The notes below the pieces were generated by a model. It ran no database searches. It was not told the origin of the DNA and was given only the letters and a program-made list of their open reading frames with translations. A DNA stretch of 64,000 nt from Osmia lignaria lignaria (Eukaryota; Arthropoda; Insecta; Hymenoptera; Megachilidae). A program made the translations under genes and the position numbers. This document shows, in pieces, positions 49,317 to 63,200 of the stretch. Where the stretch lies: the NCBI RefSeq assembly GCF_051020975.1, contig NW_027478158.1, positions 30,310,001 to 30,374,000 on the forward strand, read 5' to 3'. The stretch's first letter is position 1; each line of letters opens with the position of its first letter.

Positions 49317-52300
49317 TTGCAGATTCATCTCAAGGGAAGGGGCCTGACGGACATATTTCGAGATATTTCTTCTTCTTGTTGTTCTTCTTCTGCACAGCTG
49401 AGCTGGAAGTGGCATTTGCAGGTCGCAATAGTGCAGAGTTATCTCAAAGAAAGGGGCCACGGTGTTTCTGTATCTCTATTATGTTGGTGCGGCTTCGGAA
49501 CTTTTAAATATCTCGATATATCTCGAAAACTACGCTTCTGATCAAAAAATATCATAGAACATAAAAAGTAGGAAACTTAATTCTCTACAAAAAAGGTCTC
49601 TTAACATTTTGCCATAGCTCGCTTCGTTTCCGAGATATTTGCAGATATATCTCAAGGGAAGGGGCCTGACGGACATATTTCGAGATATTTTTTCTTCTTG
49701 TTGTTCTTCTTCTGCACAGCTACGCTGGAAGTGGCATTTACAGCACAACATAGTGCAGAGTTATCTCAAAGAAAGGGGCCACGGTGTTTCTGTATCTCTA
49801 TTATGTTGGTGCGGCTTCGGAACTTTTAAATATCTTGATATATCTCGAGAACTACGCATCTGATCAAAAAATATCATAGAACATAAAAAGTAGGAAACTT
49901 AATTCTCTACAAAAAAGGTCTCTTAACATTTTGCCATAGCTCGCTTCGTTTCCGAGATATTTGCAGATTTATCTCAAGGGAAGGGGCCTGACGGACATAT
50001 TTCGAGATATTTCTTCTTCTTGTTGTTCTTCTTCTGCACAGCTAAGCTGGAAGTGGCATTTACAGCTCGCAATAGTGCAGAGTTATCTCAAAGAAAGGGG
50101 CCACGGTGTTTCTGTATCTCTATTATGTTGGTGCGGCTTCGGAACTATCAAATATCTTGATATATCTCGAGAACTACGCATCTGATCAAAAAATATCATA
50201 GAACATAAAAAGTAGGAAGCTTAATTCTCTACAAAAAAGGTCTCTTAACATTTTGCCATAGCTCGCTTCGTTTCCGCGATATTTGCAGATTTATCTCAAG
50301 GGAAGGGGCCTGACGGACATATTTCGAGATATTTCTTCTTCTTGTTGTTCTTCTTCTGCATAGCTAAGCTGGAAGTGGCATTTGCAGCTCGCACTAGTGC
50401 AGAGTTATCTCAAAGAAAGGGGCCACGGTGTTTCTGTATCTCTATTATGTTGGTGCGGCTTCGGAACTTTTAAATATCTCGATATATCTCGAAAACTACG
50501 CTTCTGATCAAAAAATATCATTGAACATAAATTGTAGGAAACTTAATTCTCTACAAAAAAGGTCTCTTAACATTTTGCCATAGCTCGCTTGGTTTCCGAG
50601 ATATTTGCAGATATATCTCAAGGGAAGGGGCCTGACGGACATATTTCGAGATATTTCTTCTTCTTGTTGTTCTTCTTCTGCACAGCTACGCTGGAAGTGG
50701 CATTTACAGCACGCAATAGTGCAGAGTTATCTCAAAGAAAGGGGCCACGGTGTTTCTGTATCTCTATTATGTTGGTGCGGCTTCGGAACTTTTAAATATC
50801 TTGATATATCTCGAGAACTACGCATCTGATCAAAAAATATCATAGAACATAAAAAGTAGGAAACTTAATTCTCTACAAAAAAGGTCTCTTAACATTTTGC
50901 CATAGCTCGCTTCGTTTCCGAGATATTTGCAGATTTATCTCAAGGGAAGGGGCCTGACGGACATATTTCGAGATATTTCTTCTTCTTGTTGTTCTTCTTC
51001 TGCACAGCTAAGCTGGAAGTGGCATTTGCAGCTCGCACTAGTGCAGAGTTATCTCAAAGAAAGGGGCCACGGTGTTTCTGTATCTCTATTATGTTGGTGC
51101 GGCTTCGGAACTTTTAAATATCTCGATATATCTCGAAAACTACGCTTCTGATCAAAAAATATCATAGAACATAAAAAGTAGGAAACTTAATTCTCTACAA
51201 AAAAGGTCTCTTAACATTTTGCCATAGCTCGTTTCGTTTCCGAGATATTTGCAGATTTATCTCAAGGGAAGGGGCCTGACGGACATATTTCGAGATATTT
51301 CTTCTTCTTGTTGTTCTTCTTCTGCACAGCTAAGCTGGAAGTGGCATTTACAGCTCGCAATAGTGCAGAGTTATTTCAAAGAAAGGGGCCACGGTGTTTC
51401 TGTCTCTCTATTATGTTGGTGCGGCTTCGGAACTTTTAAATATCTCGATATATCTCGAAAACTACGCTTCTGATCAAAAAATATCATTGAACATAAATTG
51501 TAGGAAACATAATTCTCTACAAAAAAGGTCTCTTAACATTTTGCCATAGCTCGCTTCGTTTCCGAGATATTTGCAGATATATCTCAAGGGAAGGGGCCTG
51601 ACGGACATATTTCGAGATATTTCTTCTTCTTGTTGTTCTTCTTCTGCACAGCTACGCTGGAAGTGGCATTTACAGCTCGCAATAGTGCAGAGTTATCTCA
51701 AAGAAAGGGGCCACGGTGTTTCTGTATCTCTATTATGTTGGTGCGGCTTCGGAACTTTTAAATATCTTGATATATCTCGAGAACTACGCATCTGATCAAA
51801 AAATATCATAGAACATAAAAAGTAGGAAACTTAATTCTCTACAAAAAAGGTCTCTTAACATCTTGCCATAGCTCGCTTCGTTTCCGAGATATTTGCAGAT
51901 TCATCTCAAGGGAAGGGGCCTGACGGACATATTTCGAGATATTTCTTCTTCTTGTTGTTCTTCTTCTGCACAGCTGAGCTGGAAGTGGCATTTGCAGGTC
52001 GCAATAGTGCAGAGTTATCTCAAAGAAAGGGGCCACGGTGTTTCTGTATCTCTATTATGTTGGTGCGGCTTCGGAACTTTTAAATATCTCGATATATCTC
52101 GAAAACTACGCTTCTGATCAAAAAATATCATAGAACATAAAAAGTAGGAAACTTAATTCTCTACAAAAAAGGTCTCTTAACATTTTGCCATAGCTCGCTT
52201 CGTTTCCGAGATATTTGCAGATATATCTCAAGGGAAGGGGCCTGACGGACATATTTCGAGATATTTTTTCTTCTTGTTGTTCTTCTTCTGCACAGCTACG

Positions 52301-52536
52301 CTGGAAGTGGCATTTACAGCACAACATAGTGCAGAGTTATCTCAAAGAAAGGGGCCACGGTGTTTCTGTATCTCTATTATGTTGGTGCGGCTTCGGAACT
52401 TTTAAATATCTTGATATATCTCGAGAACTACGCATCTGATCAAAAAATATCATAGAACATAAAAAGTAGGAAACTTAATTCTCTACAAAAAAGGTCTCTT
52501 AACATTTTGCCATAGCTCGCTTCGTTTCCGAGATAT
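48029..52536 (+). repeat. Six-monomer block duplicated at an eight-monomer (2,576-bp) offset
   Basis: Units 48,029 to 49,960 recur at 50,605 to 52,536 in the same order: GCTTGGTTTCC with CAGCACGC; a GCACTAGTGC unit; GAGTTATTTCAAAG with TCTGTCTCTC; GCTACGCTGG; AACATCTTGCC with GCTGAGCTGG; and GATATTTTTTCTTC with CAGCACAACATAG. The last is a very specific shared marker (49,639 and 52,215). Two units (49,961 with GGAACTATCAAAT and 50,283 with an in-frame TAG and TTTCCGCGATAT) lie between the copies. The same two types occur at 47,707 and 47,385 in the opposite order. Confidence 0.88.
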
Positions 52537-53502
52537 TTGCAGATTTATCTCAAGGGAAGGGGCCTGACGGACATATTTCGAGATATTTCTTCTTCTTGTT
52601 GTTCTTCTTCTGCACAGCTAAGCTGGAAGTGGCATTTGCAGCTCGCACTAGTGCAGAGTTATCTCAAAGAAAGGGGCCACGGTGTTTCTGTATCTCTATT
52701 ATGTTGGTGCGGCTTCGGAACTTTTAAATATCTCGATATATCTCGAAAACTACGCTTCTGATCAAAAAATATCATAGAACATAAAAAGTAGGAAACTTAA
52801 TTCTCTACAAAAAAGGTCTCTTAACATTTTGCCATAGCTCGTTTCGTTTCCGAGATATTTGCAGATTTATCTCAAGGGAAGGGGCCTGACGGACATATTT
52901 CGAGATATTTCTTCTTCTTGTTGTTCTTCTTCTGCACAGCTGAGCTGGAAGTGGCATTTGCAGGTCGCAATAGTGCAGAGTTATCTCAAAGAAAGGGGCC
53001 ACGGTGTTTCTGTATCTCTATTATGTTGGTGCGGCTTCGGAACTTTTAAATATCTCGATATATCTCGAAAACTACGCTTCTGATCAAAAAATATCATAGA
53101 ACATAAAAAGTAGGAAACTTAATTCTCTACAAAAAAGGTCTCTCAACATTTTGCCATAGCTCGTTTCGTTTCCGAGATATTTGCAGATTTATCTCAAGGG
53201 AAGGGGCCTGACGGACATATTTCGAGATATTTCTTCTTCTTGTTGTTCTTCTTCTGCACAGCTAAGCTGGAAGTGGCATTTACAGCTCGCAATAGTGCAG
53301 AGTTATTTCAAAGAAAGGGGCCACGGTGTTTCTGTCTCTCTATTATGTTGGTGCGGCTTCGGAACTTTTAAATATCTCGATATATCTCGAAAACTACGCT
53401 TCTGATCAAAAAATATCATTGAACATAAATTGTAGGAAACATAATTCTCTACAAAAAAGGTCTCTTAACATTTTGCCATAGCTCGCTTCGTTTCCGAGAT
53501 AT
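52537..53502 (+). repeat. Three-monomer set repeated 3,864 bp (12 monomers) downstream
   Basis: The units at 52,537, 52,859 and 53,181 match those at 56,401, 56,723 and 57,045. Markers are CTCGTTTCGTTTCC together with GCTGAGCTGG and GCAGGTCGC in the second unit, then CTCTCAACATT with CTCGTTTCG, GAGTTATTTCAAAG and TCTGTCTCTC in the third. The third pair differs at GATTTATC against GATATATC. Because 53,181 also takes part in the following four-monomer repeat, duplications of different length overlap here. Confidence 0.8.
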
Positions 53503-56400
53503 TTGCAGATATATCTCAAGGGAAGGGGCCTGACGGACATATTTCGAGATATTTCTTCTTCTTGTTGTTCTTCTTCTGCACAGCTACGCTGGAAGTGGCA
53601 TTTACAGCTCGCAATAGTGCAGAGTTATCTCAAAGAAAGGGGCCACGGTGTTTCTGTATCTCTATTATGTTGGTGCGGCTTCGGAACTTTTAAATATCTT
53701 GATATATCTCGAGAACTACGCATCTGATCAAAAAATATCATAGAACATAAAAAGTAGGAAACTTAATTCTCTACAAAAAAGGTCTCTTAACATTTTGCGA
53801 TAGCTCGCTTCGTTTCCGAGATATTTGCAGATATATCTCAAGGGAAGGGGCCTGACGGACATATTTCGAGATATTTCTTCTTCTTGTTGTTCTTCTTCTG
53901 CACAGCTAAGCTGGAAGTGGCATTTACAGCTCGCAATAGTGCAGAGTTATCTCAAAGAAAGGGGCCACGGTGTTTCTGTATCTCTATTATGTTGGTGCGG
54001 CTTCGGAACTATCAAATATCTTGATATATCTCGAGAACTACGCATCTGATCAAAAAATATCATAGAACATAAAAAGTAGGAAACTTAATTCTCTACAAAA
54101 AAGGTCTCTTAACATTTTGCCATAGCTCGCTTCGTTTCCGCGATATTTGCAGATATATCTCAAGGGAAGGGGCCTGACGGACATATTTCGAGATATTTCT
54201 TCTTCTTGTTGTTCTTCTTCTGCACAGCTACGCTGGAAGTGGCATTTGCAGGTCGCAATAGTGCAGAGTTATCTCAAAGAAAGGGGCCACGGTGTTTCTG
54301 TATCTCTATTATGTTGGTGCGGCTTCGGAACTTTTAAATATCTCGATATATCTCGAAAACTACGCTTCTGATCAAAAAATATCATAGAACATAAAAAGTA
54401 GGAAACTTAATTCTCTACAAAAAAGGTCTCTCAACATTTTGCCATAGCTCGTTTCGTTTCCGAGATATTTGCAGATTTATCTCAAGGGAAGGGGCCTGAC
54501 GGACATATTTCGAGATATTTCTTCTTCTTGTTGTTCTTCTTCTGCACAGCTAAGCTGGAAGTGGCATTTACAGCTCGCAATAGTGCAGAGTTATTTCAAA
54601 GAAAGGGGCCACGGTGTTTCTGTCTCTCTATTATGTTGGTGCGGCTTCGGAACTTTTAAATATCTCGATATATCTCGAAAACTACGCTTCTGATCAAAAA
54701 ATATCATTGAACATAAATTGTAGGAAACATAATTCTCTACAAAAAAGGTCTCTTAACATTTTGCCATAGCTCGCTTCGTTTCCGAGATATTTGCAGATAT
54801 ATCTCAAGGGAAGGGGCCTGACGGACATATTTCGAGATATTTCTTCTTCTTGTTGTTCTTCTTCTGCACAGCTACGCTGGAAGTGGCATTTACAGCTCGC
54901 AATAGTGCAGAGTTATCTCAAAGAAAGGGGCCACGGTGTTTCTGTATCTCTATTATGTTGGTGCGGCTTCGGAACTTTTAAATATCTTGATATATCTCGA
55001 GAACTACGCATCTGATCAAAAAATATCATAGAACATAAAAAGTAGGAAACTTAATTCTCTACAAAAAAGGTCTCTTAACATTTTGCGATAGCTCGCTTCG
55101 TTTCCGAGATATTTGCAGATATATCTCAAGGGAAGGGGCCTGACGGACATATTTCGAGATATTTCTTCTTCTTGTTGTTCTTCTTCTGCACAGCTAAGCT
55201 GGAAGTGGCATTTACAGCTCGCAATAGTGCAGAGTTATCTCAAAGAAAGGGGCCACGGTGTTTCTGTATCTCTATTATGTTGGTGCGGCTTCGGAACTAT
55301 CAAATATCTTGATATATCTCGAGAACTACGCATCTGATCAAAAAATATCATAGAACATAAAAAGTAGGAAACTTAATTCTCTACAAAAAAGGTCTCTTAA
55401 CATTTTGCCATAGCTCGCTTCGTTTCCGCGATATTTGCAGATATATCTCAAGGGAAGGGGCCTGACGGACATATTTCGAGATATTTCTTCTTCTTGTTGT
55501 TCTTCCTCTGCACAGCTACGCTGGAAGTGGCATTTACAGCACGCAATAGTGCAGAGTTATCTCAAAGAAAGGGGCCACGGTGTTTCTGTATCTCTATTAT
55601 GTTGGTGCGGCTTCGGAACTTTTAAATATCTTGGTATATCTCGAGAACTACGCATCTGATCAAAAAATATCATAGAACATAAAAAGTAGGAAACTTAATT
55701 CTCTACAAAAAAGGTCTCTTAACATTTTGCCATAGCTCGCTTCGTTTCCGAGATATTTGCAGATTTATCTCAAGGGAAGGGGCCTGACGGACATATTTCG
55801 AGATATTTCTTCTTCTTGTTGTTCTTCTTCTGCACAGCTAAGCTGGAAGTGGCATTTGCAGCTCGCACTAGTGCAGAGTTATCTCAAAGAAATGGGCCAC
55901 GGTGTTTCTGTATCTCTATTATGTTGGTGCGGCTTCGGAACTTTTAAATATCTCGATATATCTCGAAAACTACGCTTCTGATCAAAAAATATCATTGAAC
56001 ATAAATTGTAGGAAACATAATTCTCTACAAAAAAGGTCTCTTAACATTTTGCCATAGCTCGCTTCGTTTCCGAGATATTTGCAGATATATCTCAAGGGAA
56101 GGGGCCTGACGGACATATTTCGAGATATTTCTTCTTCTTGTTGTTCTTCTTCTGCACAGCTACGCTGGAAGTGGCATTTACAGCACGCAATAGTGCAGAG
56201 TTATCTCAAAGAAAGGGGCCACGGTGTTTCTGTATCTCTATTATGTTGGTGCGGCTTCGGAACTTTTAAATATCTTGATATATCTCGAGAACTACGCATC
56301 TGATCAAAAAATATCATAGAACATAAAAAGTAGGAAACTTAATTCTCTACAAAAAAGGTCTCTTAACATTTTGCCATAGCTCGCTTCGTTTCCGAGATAT
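53181..56400 (+). repeat. Four-monomer repeat (1,288-bp offset) running into a two-monomer repeat
   Basis: The units at 53,181, 53,503 and 53,825 recur at 54,469, 54,791 and 55,113 (GAGTTATTTCAAAG; GCTACGCTGG; TTTTGCGATAGC with GGAACTATCAAAT). The fourth pair, 54,147 and 55,435, share TTTCCGCGATATTTG but then differ: 54,147 has GCAGGTCGC and the CGAAAAC end, and 55,435 has CAGCACGC, the CGAGAAC end and a private CTTGGTATATC. From 55,435 a dimer pattern follows: the CAGCACGC unit and GCACTAGTGC unit at 55,435/55,757 repeat at 56,079/56,401 (644 bp). Confidence 0.83.
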
Positions 56401-58010
56401 TTGCAGATTTATCTCAAGGGAAGGGGCCTGACGGACATATTTCGAGATATTTCTTCTTCTTGTTGTTCTTCTTCTGCACAGCTAAGCTGGAAGTGGCATT
56501 TGCAGCTCGCACTAGTGCAGAGTTATCTCAAAGAAAGGGGCCACGGTGTTTCTGTATCACTATTATGTTGGTGCGGCTTCGGAACTTTTAAATATCTCGA
56601 TATATCTCGAAAACTACGCTTCTGATCAAAAAATATCATAGAACATAAAAAGTAGGAAACTTAATTCTCTACAAAAAAGGTCTCTTAACATTTTGCCATA
56701 GCTCGTTTCGTTTCCGAGATATTTGCAGATTTATCTCAAGGGAAGGGGCCTGACGGACATATTTCGAGATATTTCTTCTTCTTGTTGTTCTTCTTCTGCA
56801 CAGCTGAGCTGGAAGTGGCATTTGCAGGTCGCAATAGTGCAGAGTTATCTCAAAGAAAGGGGCCACGGTGTTTCTGTATCTCTATTATGTTGGTGCGGCT
56901 TCGGAACTTTTAAATATCTCGATATATCTCGAAAACTACGCTTCTGATCAAAAAATATCATAGAACATAAAAAGTAGGAAACTTAATTCTCTACAAAAAA
57001 GGTCTCTCAACATTTTGCCATAGCTCGTTTCGTTTCCGAGATATTTGCAGATATATCTCAAGGGAAGGGGCCTGACGGACATATTTCGAGATATTTCTTC
57101 TTCTTGTTGTTCTTCTTCTGCACAGCTAAGCTGGAAGTGGCATTTACAGCTCGCAATAGTGCAGAGTTATTTCAAAGAAAGGGGCCACGGTGTTTCTGTC
57201 TCTCTATTATGTTGGTGCGGCTTCGGAACTTTTAAATATCTCGATATATCTCGAAAACTACGCTTCTGATCAAAAAATATCATTGAACATAAATTGTAGG
57301 AAACATAATTCTCTACAAAAAAGGTCTCTTAACATTTTGCCATAGCTCGCTTCGTTTCCGAGATATTTGCAGATATATCTCAAGGGAAGGGGCCTGACGG
57401 ACATATTTCGAGATATTTCTTCTTCTTGTTGTTCTTCTTCTGCACAGCTAAGCTGGAAGTGGCATTTACAGCTCGCAATAGTGCAGAGTTATCTCAAAGA
57501 AAGGGGCCACGGTGTTTCTGTATCTCTATTATGTTGGTGCGGCTTCGGAACTTTTAAATATCTTGATATATCTCGAGAACTACGCATCTGATCAAAAAAT
57601 ATCATAGAACATAAAAAGTAGGAAACTTAATTCTCTACAAAAAAGGTCTCTTAACATTTTGCCATAGCTCGCTTCGTTTCCGAGATATTTGCAGATTTAT
57701 CTCAAGGGAAGGGGCCTGACGGACATATTTCGAGATATTTCTTCTTCTTGTTGTTCTTCTTCTGCACAGCTAAGCTGGAAGTGGCATTTGCAGCTCGCAC
57801 TAGTGCAGAGTTATCTCAAAGAAAGGGGCCACGGTGTTTCTGTATCTCTATTATGTTGGTGCGGCTTCGGAACTTTTAAATATCTCGATATATCTCGAAA
57901 ACTACGCTTCTGATCAAAAAATATCATAGAACATAAAAAGTAGGAAACTTAATTCTCTACAAAAGACGTCTCTTAACATTTTGCCATAGATCGCTTCGTT
58001 TCCGAGATAT
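56401..58010 (+). repeat. Return of the three-monomer set, then unbranched monomers
   Basis: The units at 56,401, 56,723 and 57,045 are the second copy of the set at 52,537-53,502. They are followed by 57,367 (GATATATC, TTACAGCTCGC) and 57,689 (GCACTAGTGC), which recur in similar order at 58,655 and 58,977 (1,288 bp). A private TGTATCACTATT lies near 56,556. No gene or non-satellite sequence is present. Confidence 0.72.
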
Positions 58011-60264
58011 TTGCAGATTCAGCTCAAAGGAACTGGCCTGACGGACATATTTCGAGATATTTCTTCTTCTTGTTGTTCTTCCTCTGCACAGCTAAGCTGG
58101 AAGTGGCATTTGCAGCTCGCAATAGTGCAGAGTTATCTCAAAGAAAGGGGCCACGGTGTTTCTGTATCTCTATTATGTTGGTGCGGCTTCGGAACTTTTA
58201 AATATCTTGATATATCTCGAGAACTACGCATCTGATCAAAAAATATCATAGAACATAAAAAGTAGGAAACTTAATTCTCTACAAAAAAGGTCTCTTAACA
58301 TTTTGCCATAGCTCGCTTCGTTTCCGAGACATTTGCAGATTTATCTCAAGGGAAGGGGCCTGACGGACATATTTCGAGATATTTCTTCTTCTTGTTGTTC
58401 TTCTTCTGCACAGCTAAGCTGGAAGTTGCATTTGCGGCTCGCACTAGTGCACAGTTATCTCAAAGAAAGGGGCCACGGTGTTTCTGTATCTCTATTATGT
58501 TGGTGCGGCTTCGGAACTTTTAAATATCTCGATATATCTCGAAAACTACGCTTCTGATCAAAAAATATCATTGAACATAAATTGTAGGAAACATAATTCT
58601 CTACAAAAAAGGTCTCTTAACATTTTGCCATAGCTCGCTTCGTTTCCGAGATATTTGCAGATATATCTCAAGGGAAGGGGCCTGACGGACATATTTGGAG
58701 ATATTTCTTCTTCTTGTTGTTCTTCTTCTGCACAGCTAAGCTGGAAGTGGCATTTACAGCTCGCAATAGTGCAGAGTTATCTCAAAGAAAGGGGCCACGG
58801 TGTTTCTGTATCTCTATTATGTTGGTGCGGCTTCGGAACTTTTAAATATCTTGATATATCTCGAGAACTACGCATCTGATCAAAAAATATCATAGAACAT
58901 AAAAAGTAGGAAACTTAATTCTCTACAAAAAAGGTCTCTTAACATTTTGCCATAGCTCGCTTCGTTTCCGAGATATTTGCAGATTTATCTCAAGGGAAGG
59001 GGCCTGACGGACATATTTCGAGATATTTCTTCTTCTTGTTGTTCTTCTTCTGCACAGCTAAGCTGGAAGTGGCATTTGCAGCTCGCACTAGTGCAGAGTT
59101 ATCTCAAAGAAAGGGGCCACGGTGTTTCTGTATCTCTATTATGTTGGTGCGGCTTCGGAACTTTTAAATATCTCGATATATCTAGAAAACTACGCTTCTG
59201 ATCAAAAAATATCATAGAACATAAAAAGTAGGAAACCTAATTCTCTACAAAAAAGGTCTCTTAACATTTTGCCATAGCTCGTTTCGTTTCCGAGATATTT
59301 GCAGATTTATCTCAAGGGAAGGGGCCTGACGGACATATTTCGAGATATTTCTTCTTCTTGTTGTTCTTCTTCTGCACAGCTAAGCTGGAAGTGGCATTTA
59401 CAGCTCGCAATAGTGCAGAGTTATCTCAAAGAAAGGGGCCACGGTGTTTCTGTATCTCTATTATGTTGGTGTGGCTTCGGAACTTTTAAATATCTTGATA
59501 TATCTCGAGAACTACGCATCTGATCAAAAAATATCATAGAACATAAATTGTAGGAAACATAATTCTCTACAAAAAAGGTCTCTTAACATTTTGCCATAGC
59601 TCGCTTCGTTTCCGAGATATTTGCAGATTTATCTCAAAGGAACTGGCCTGACGGACATATTTCGAGATATTTCTTCTTCTTGTTGTTCTTCCTCTGCACA
59701 GCTAAGCTGGAACTGGCATTTGCAGCTCGCAATAGTGCAGAGTTATCTCAAAGAAAGGGGCCACGGTGTTTCTGTATCTCTATTATGTTGGTGCGGCTTC
59801 GGAACTTTTAAATATCTTGATATATCTCGAGAACTACGCATCTCATCAAAAAATATCATAGAAGATAAAAAGTAGGAAACTTAATTCTCTACAAAAAAGG
59901 TCTCTTAACATTTCGCCATAGCTCGCTTCGTTTCCGAGATATTTGCAGATGTATCTCAAGGGAAGGGGCCTGACGGACATATTTCGAGATATTTCTTCTT
60001 CTTGTTGTTCTTCTTCTGCACAGCTAAGCTGGAAGTGGCATTTGCGGCTCGCACTAGTGCACAGTTATCTCAAAGAAAGGGGCCACGGTGTTTCTGTATC
60101 TCTATTATGTTGGTGCGGTTTCGGAACTTTTAAATATCTTGATATATCTCGAGAACTACGCATCTGATCAAAAAATATCATAGAACATAGAAAGTAGGAA
60201 ACTTAATTCTCTACAAAAAAGGTCTCTTAACATTTTGCCATAGCTCGCTTCGTTTCCGAGATAT
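58011..60264 (+). repeat. Re-entry of the CAGCTCAAAGGAAC subfamily
   Basis: The unit at 58,011 has the linked set CGTCTC linker, CAGCTCAAAGGAACTGG and TTCTTCCTCTGC that is otherwise confined to 1.6-24.9 kb. The unit at 59,621 has only part of it (TTATCTCAAAGGAACTGG with TTCTTCCTCTGC), so it is a chimera. Its end reads CATCTCATCAAA, which removes the usual TGA and extends the open frame to 84 codons. Private changes include CATAGATCGC (57,987), GAGACATTTG (58,327), TTTGGAGATAT (58,695) and ATCTAGAAAAC (59,180). Confidence 0.75.
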
Positions 60265-63200
60265 TTGCAGATTTATCTCAAGGGAAGGGGCCTGACGGAC
60301 GTATTTCGAGATATTTCCTCTTCTTGTTGTTCTTCTTCTGTACAGCTAAGCTGGAAGTGGCATTTGCGGCTCGCACTAGTGCAGAGTTATCTCAAAGAAA
60401 GGGGCCACGGTGTTTCTGTATCTCTATTATGTTGGTGCGGTTTCGGAACTTTTAAATATCTTGATATATCTCGAGAACTACGCATCTGATCAAAAAATAT
60501 CATAGAACATGAAAAGTAGGAAACTTAATTCTCTACAAAAAAGGTCTCTTAACATTTTGCCATAGCTCTCTTCGTTTCCGAGATATTTGCAGATTTATCT
60601 CAAGGGAAGGGGCCTGACGGACATATTTCGAGATATTTCTTCTTCTTGTTGTTCTTCTTCTGCACAGCTAAGCTGGAAGTGGCATTTGCAGCTCGCAATA
60701 GTGCAGAGTTATCTCAAAGAAAGGGGCCACGGTGTTTCTGTATCTCTATTATGTTGGTGCGGCTTCGGAACTTTTAAATATCTTGATATATCTCGAGAAC
60801 TACGCGTCTGATCAAAAAATATCATAGAACATAAAAAGTAGGAAACATAATTCTCTACAAAAACGGTCTCTTAACATTTTGCCATAGCTCGCTTCGTTTC
60901 CGAGATATTTGCAGATATATCTCAAGGGAAGGGGCCTGACGGACATATTTCGAGATATTTCTTCTTCTTGTTGTTCTTCCTCTGCACAGCTAAGCTGGAA
61001 GTGGCATTTGCAGCTCGCAATAGTGCAGAGTTATCTCAAAGAAAGGGGCCACGGTGTTTCTGTATCTCTATTATGTTGGTGCGGTTTCGGAACTTTTAAA
61101 TATCTTGATATATCTCGAGCACTACGCATCTGATCAAAAAATATCATAGAACATAGAAAGTAGGAAACTTAATTCTCTACAAAAAAGGTCTCTTAACATT
61201 TTGCCATAGCTCGCTTCGTTTCCGAGATATTTGCAGATTTATCTCAAGGGAAGGGGCCTGACGGACGTATTTCGAGATATTTCCTCTTCTTGTTGTTCTT
61301 CTTCTGTACAGCTAAGCTGGAAGTGGCATTTGCGGCTCGCACTAGTGCAGAGTTATCTCAAAGAAAGGGGCCACGGTGTTTCTGTATCTCTATTATGTTG
61401 GTGCGGCTTCGGAACTTTTAAATATCTCGATATATCTCGAAAACTACGCTTCTGATCAAAAAATATCATAGAACATAAAAAGTAGGAAACTTAATTCTCT
61501 ACAAAAAAGGTCTCTTAACATTTTGCCATAGCTCGCTTCGTTTCCGAGATATTTGCAGATTTATCTCAAGGGAAGGGGCCTAACGGACATATTTCGAGAT
61601 ATTTCTTCTTCTTGTTGTTCTTCTTCTGCACAGCTAAACTGGAAGTGGCATTTCCCGCTCGCAATAGTGCAGAGTTATCTCAAAGAAAGGGGCCACGGTG
61701 TTTCTGTATCTCTATTATGTTGGTGCGGTTTCGGAACTTTTAAATATCTTGATATATCTCGAGAACTACGCATCTGATCAAAAAATATCATAGAACATAA
61801 AAAGTAGGAAACTTAATTCTCTACAAAAAACATCTCTTAACATTTTGCCATAGCTCGCTTCGTTTCCGAGATATTTGCAGATTCAGCTCAAAGGAACTGG
61901 CCTGACGGACATATTTCGAGATATTTCTTCTTCTTGTTGTTCTTCTTCTGCACAGCTAAGCTGGAAGTGGCATTTGCGGCTCGCACTAGTGCAGAGTTAT
62001 CTCAAAGAAAGGGGCCACGGTGTTTCTGTATCCCTATTATGTTGGTGCGGCTTCGGAACTTTTAAATATCTTGATATATCTCGAGAACTACGCATCTGAT
62101 GAAAAAATATCATAGAACATAAAAAGTAGGAAACTTAATTCTCTACAAAAAAGGTCTCTTAACATTTTGCCATAGCTCGCTTCGTTTCCGAGATATTTGC
62201 AGATTTATCTCAAGGGAAGGGGCCTGACGGACATATTTCGAGATATTTCTTCTTCTTGTTGTTCTTCTTCTGCACAGCTAAGCTGGAAGTGGCATTTGCG
62301 GCTCGCACTAGTGCAGAGTTATCTCAAAGAAAGGGGCCACGGTGTTTCTGTATCTCTATTATGTTGGTGCGGCTTCGGAACTTTTAAATATCTCGATATA
62401 TCTCGAAAACTACGCTTCTGATCAAAAAATATCATAGAACATAAATTGTAGGAAACATAATTCTCTACAAAAAAGGTCTCTTATCATTTTGCCATAGCTC
62501 GCTTCGTTTCCGAGATATTTGCAGATATATCTCAAGGAAAGGGGCCTGACGGACATATTTCGAGATATTTCTTCTTCTTGTTGTTCCTGTTCTGCACAGC
62601 TAAGCTGGAAGTGGCATTTACAGCTCGCAATAGTGCAGAGTTATCTCAAAGAAAGGGGCCACGGTGTTTCTGTATCTCTATTATGTTGGTGCGGCTTCGG
62701 AACTTTTAAATATCTTGATATATCTCGAGAACTACGCGTCTGATCAAAAAATATCATAGAACATAAAAAGTAGGAAACATAATTCTCTACAAAAACGGTC
62801 TCTTAACATTTTGCCATAGCTCGCTTCGTTTCCGAGATATTTGCAGATATATCTCAAGGGAAGGGGCCTGACGGACATATTTCGAGATATTTCTTCTTCT
62901 TGTTGTTCTTCTTCTGCACAGCTAAGCTGAAAGTGGCATTTGCGGCTCGCACTGGTGCACAGTTATCTCAAAGAAAGGGGCCACGGTGTTTCTGTATCTC
63001 TATTATGTTGGTGCGTCTTCGGAACTTTTAAATATCTCGATATATCTCGAAAACTACGCTTCTGATCAAAAAATATCATAGAACATAAATTGTAGGAAAC
63101 ATAATTCTCTACAAAAAACGTCTCTTAACATTTTGCCATAGCTCGCTTCGTTTCCGAGATATTTGCAGATTCAGCTCAAAGGAACTGGCCTGACGGACAT

